Origin: Bifidobacterium breve
GTDB lineage: Bacteria > Actinomycetota > Thermoleophilia > Miltoncostaeales > Miltoncostaeaceae
Direction: 5' to 3'
Length of the DNA: 7,772 nt
Assembly (NCBI GenBank): GCA_945876305.1
Contig: CAMCOB010000064.1
Span: 1-7,772 of the forward strand
How positions within the stretch are numbered: position 1 is the stretch's first letter; each line of letters starts with the position of its first letter. The notes below the pieces were generated by a model, which searched no databases, had not been told where the DNA came from, and saw only the letters and a list, made by a program, of their open reading frames with translations. The position numbers and the translations under genes are program-made. Positions 5,689 to 7,772 of the stretch are shown here, one piece after another.

Positions 5689-6669
5689 ATGGCGAAAATC
5701 CGAATCGCCGCCGCCGCAGCGGCGCTGGTGAGCGCAACGGTGCTCGTCGCCGGCTGTGGTTTTGGCGGAGACACAACAACCGTCACAGTGACGTCACCCA
5801 ACGGATCCGGCGCCCTAACGCCAGATACGACCAGTACCACCCCCTTGACAGGCACCGTGTCCACAGGCACCACGTCCACGGTCGTCGCGACCACCACGGT
5901 TACCGTGGCCACGACCACGTCGACGCCCGCCACACCTGTGCTCAATCCCGCACAACAGGCGACCATCTCGCTGCAGAAGGACCTCACCACGCTGGGTTTC
6001 TACTCAGGGCCCATCAGTGGCGTCTATGGCTCGGCGACAACCGCGGCCGTGTCCAAATTCCAGAAGGCCGCGCAGTTGCCGGTTGACGGCATCGCTGGTC
6101 CGCAGACGATGGCGGCCGTCAATCTGGCGCTCGGTAACCCCAACACCGATGCAGTGAACCTTCTGCAGACGGCGCTCACCGGCCTGTGTTACTTCGACGG
6201 CACGGTGGATGGTGTGTTCGGTTCGGGAACAGAGGCGGCTCTTCGCGCCTTCCAGAAGCAGGCGGGGATCAAGGTGGACGGCCGTTACGGACCGGCCACG
6301 GCCACCGCGCTCGCCAAGGCATGGCCCGATCGTCCGGCATCGTGCAGCAGCTCAGGGGGTGGGGGCGGCAATAACGCCACCGGAGATACCGCCACGCTGG
6401 GCAGCCCGGCCATCCAACGCACGTTCGACCTGTCGTCGTGCACGATCACCCGCGGCACGATTGAAGCCACTGGCTCATCGGGCAGCGTGAACCTCGGGAT
6501 TGATACCGCAGGCGGCAGCGGTGCGCAGGTGGTGGTGAAGGGTGGCGGTTACGGCCTGCAGGGCAACATCAACAAGGTCGCCATCTCGTCCAACGGGCAA
6601 TTCCGCCTGTCGGGTACCTGGGGCAACAACAACCAGGCATTCACCATGGTGGGTACCTGCGCCGACTGA
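5689..6669 (+). CDS. Lipoprotein with two peptidoglycan-binding domains and an unassigned C-terminal domain
   Basis: A 326-residue envelope protein. The N-terminus is a type II signal peptide: MAKIRIAAAA, a hydrophobic core, then the lipobox VAGC with the lipidated Cys at residue 23. Residues 27-85 are a Thr/Ser/Val-rich linker, likely extended and possibly glycosylated. Two peptidoglycan_binding_1 repeats follow. The first (about 88-148) has LQKDLTTLGFYSGPISGVYG and FQKAAQLPVDGIAGPQT. The second (about 153-212) has LLQTALTGLCYFDGTVDGVFG and FQKQAGIKVDGRYGPAT. A GGGGG-containing linker (about 223-229) leads to a C-terminal domain (about 238-326) of alternating strands that I cannot assign. 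Its cysteines C251 and C324 bracket the domain and could pair; C167 and C219 could form another bond. The protein is probably anchored by lipid to the outer face of the membrane and holds the cell wall through its repeats. No hydrolase or transpeptidase motif is visible, so the effector role, if any, is in the C-terminal domain. GAGGTG 8 nt upstream supports the ATG. Confidence 0.9.
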   Translation: MAKIRIAAAAAALVSATVLVAGCGFGGDTTTVTVTSPNGSGALTPDTTSTTPLTGTVSTGTTSTVVATTTVTVATTTSTPATPVLNPAQQATISLQKDLTTLGFYSGPISGVYGSATTAAVSKFQKAAQLPVDGIAGPQTMAAVNLALGNPNTDAVNLLQTALTGLCYFDGTVDGVFGSGTEAALRAFQKQAGIKVDGRYGPATATALAKAWPDRPASCSSSGGGGGNNATGDTATLGSPAIQRTFDLSSCTITRGTIEATGSSGSVNLGIDTAGGSGAQVVVKGGGYGLQGNINKVAISSNGQFRLSGTWGNNNQAFTMVGTCAD

Positions 6670-6699
6670 TCCCGACCGCCGCCGCAGGCTCGTCGCTCC

Positions 6700-7772
<1,073 letters not shown>

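Noticed and set aside
5565..5990. Minus-strand open frame of 141 codons over the lipoprotein start and intergenic region
   Set aside because: Its Val/Thr-rich sequence is the mirror of the Thr-rich linker codons. It overlaps the lipobox-coding region and has no supporting motif.

Overview
The window is GC-rich chromosomal DNA, probably from an actinobacterium or a related high-GC lineage. The signs are strong G/C preference at third codon positions, GTG starts, AGGAGG-type ribosome binding sites, a single-chain AcnA-type aconitase, a Thr/Ser-rich lipoprotein and an EttA-type ABC-F protein. The class cannot be settled from the sequence. No rRNA, tRNA, CRISPR array, transposase or integrase is visible.

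Left part (1-2166): the 3' end of an inositol-monophosphatase-family gene enters from the left edge on the + strand. It converges, across a long nested hairpin, on a minus-strand gene for an exported protein of unknown function that may be a beta-propeller. Just upstream of that gene lies a second, diverged and 5'-truncated copy of the same phosphatase 3' end (about 1930-2166, + strand). The exported-protein gene is therefore bracketed by direct repeats of the phosphatase C-terminal coding region. This is the most unusual structure in the window.

Middle part (2163-2860): a compact vapBC-like toxin-antitoxin operon on the minus strand, with an AbrB/MazE-fold antitoxin followed by a PIN-domain toxin. 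The two genes overlap by 10 bp. The toxin stop codon overlaps the stop codon of the truncated phosphatase copy. An AT-rich inverted repeat (CTTTACT, 13-nt spacer, AGTAAAG) immediately upstream is a candidate autoregulatory operator. It sits between the aconitase terminator and the antitoxin ribosome binding site.

Right part (2861-7772): a complete aconitate hydratase gene (minus strand, GTG start) is divergent from a gene for a lipoprotein with two peptidoglycan-binding domains and an unassigned C-terminal domain. That gene converges on the 3' portion of ettA, a translation-factor ABC-F ATPase that runs off the right edge. These are ordinary housekeeping and envelope genes. Apart from vapBC, the neighbours do not appear to form one shared pathway.
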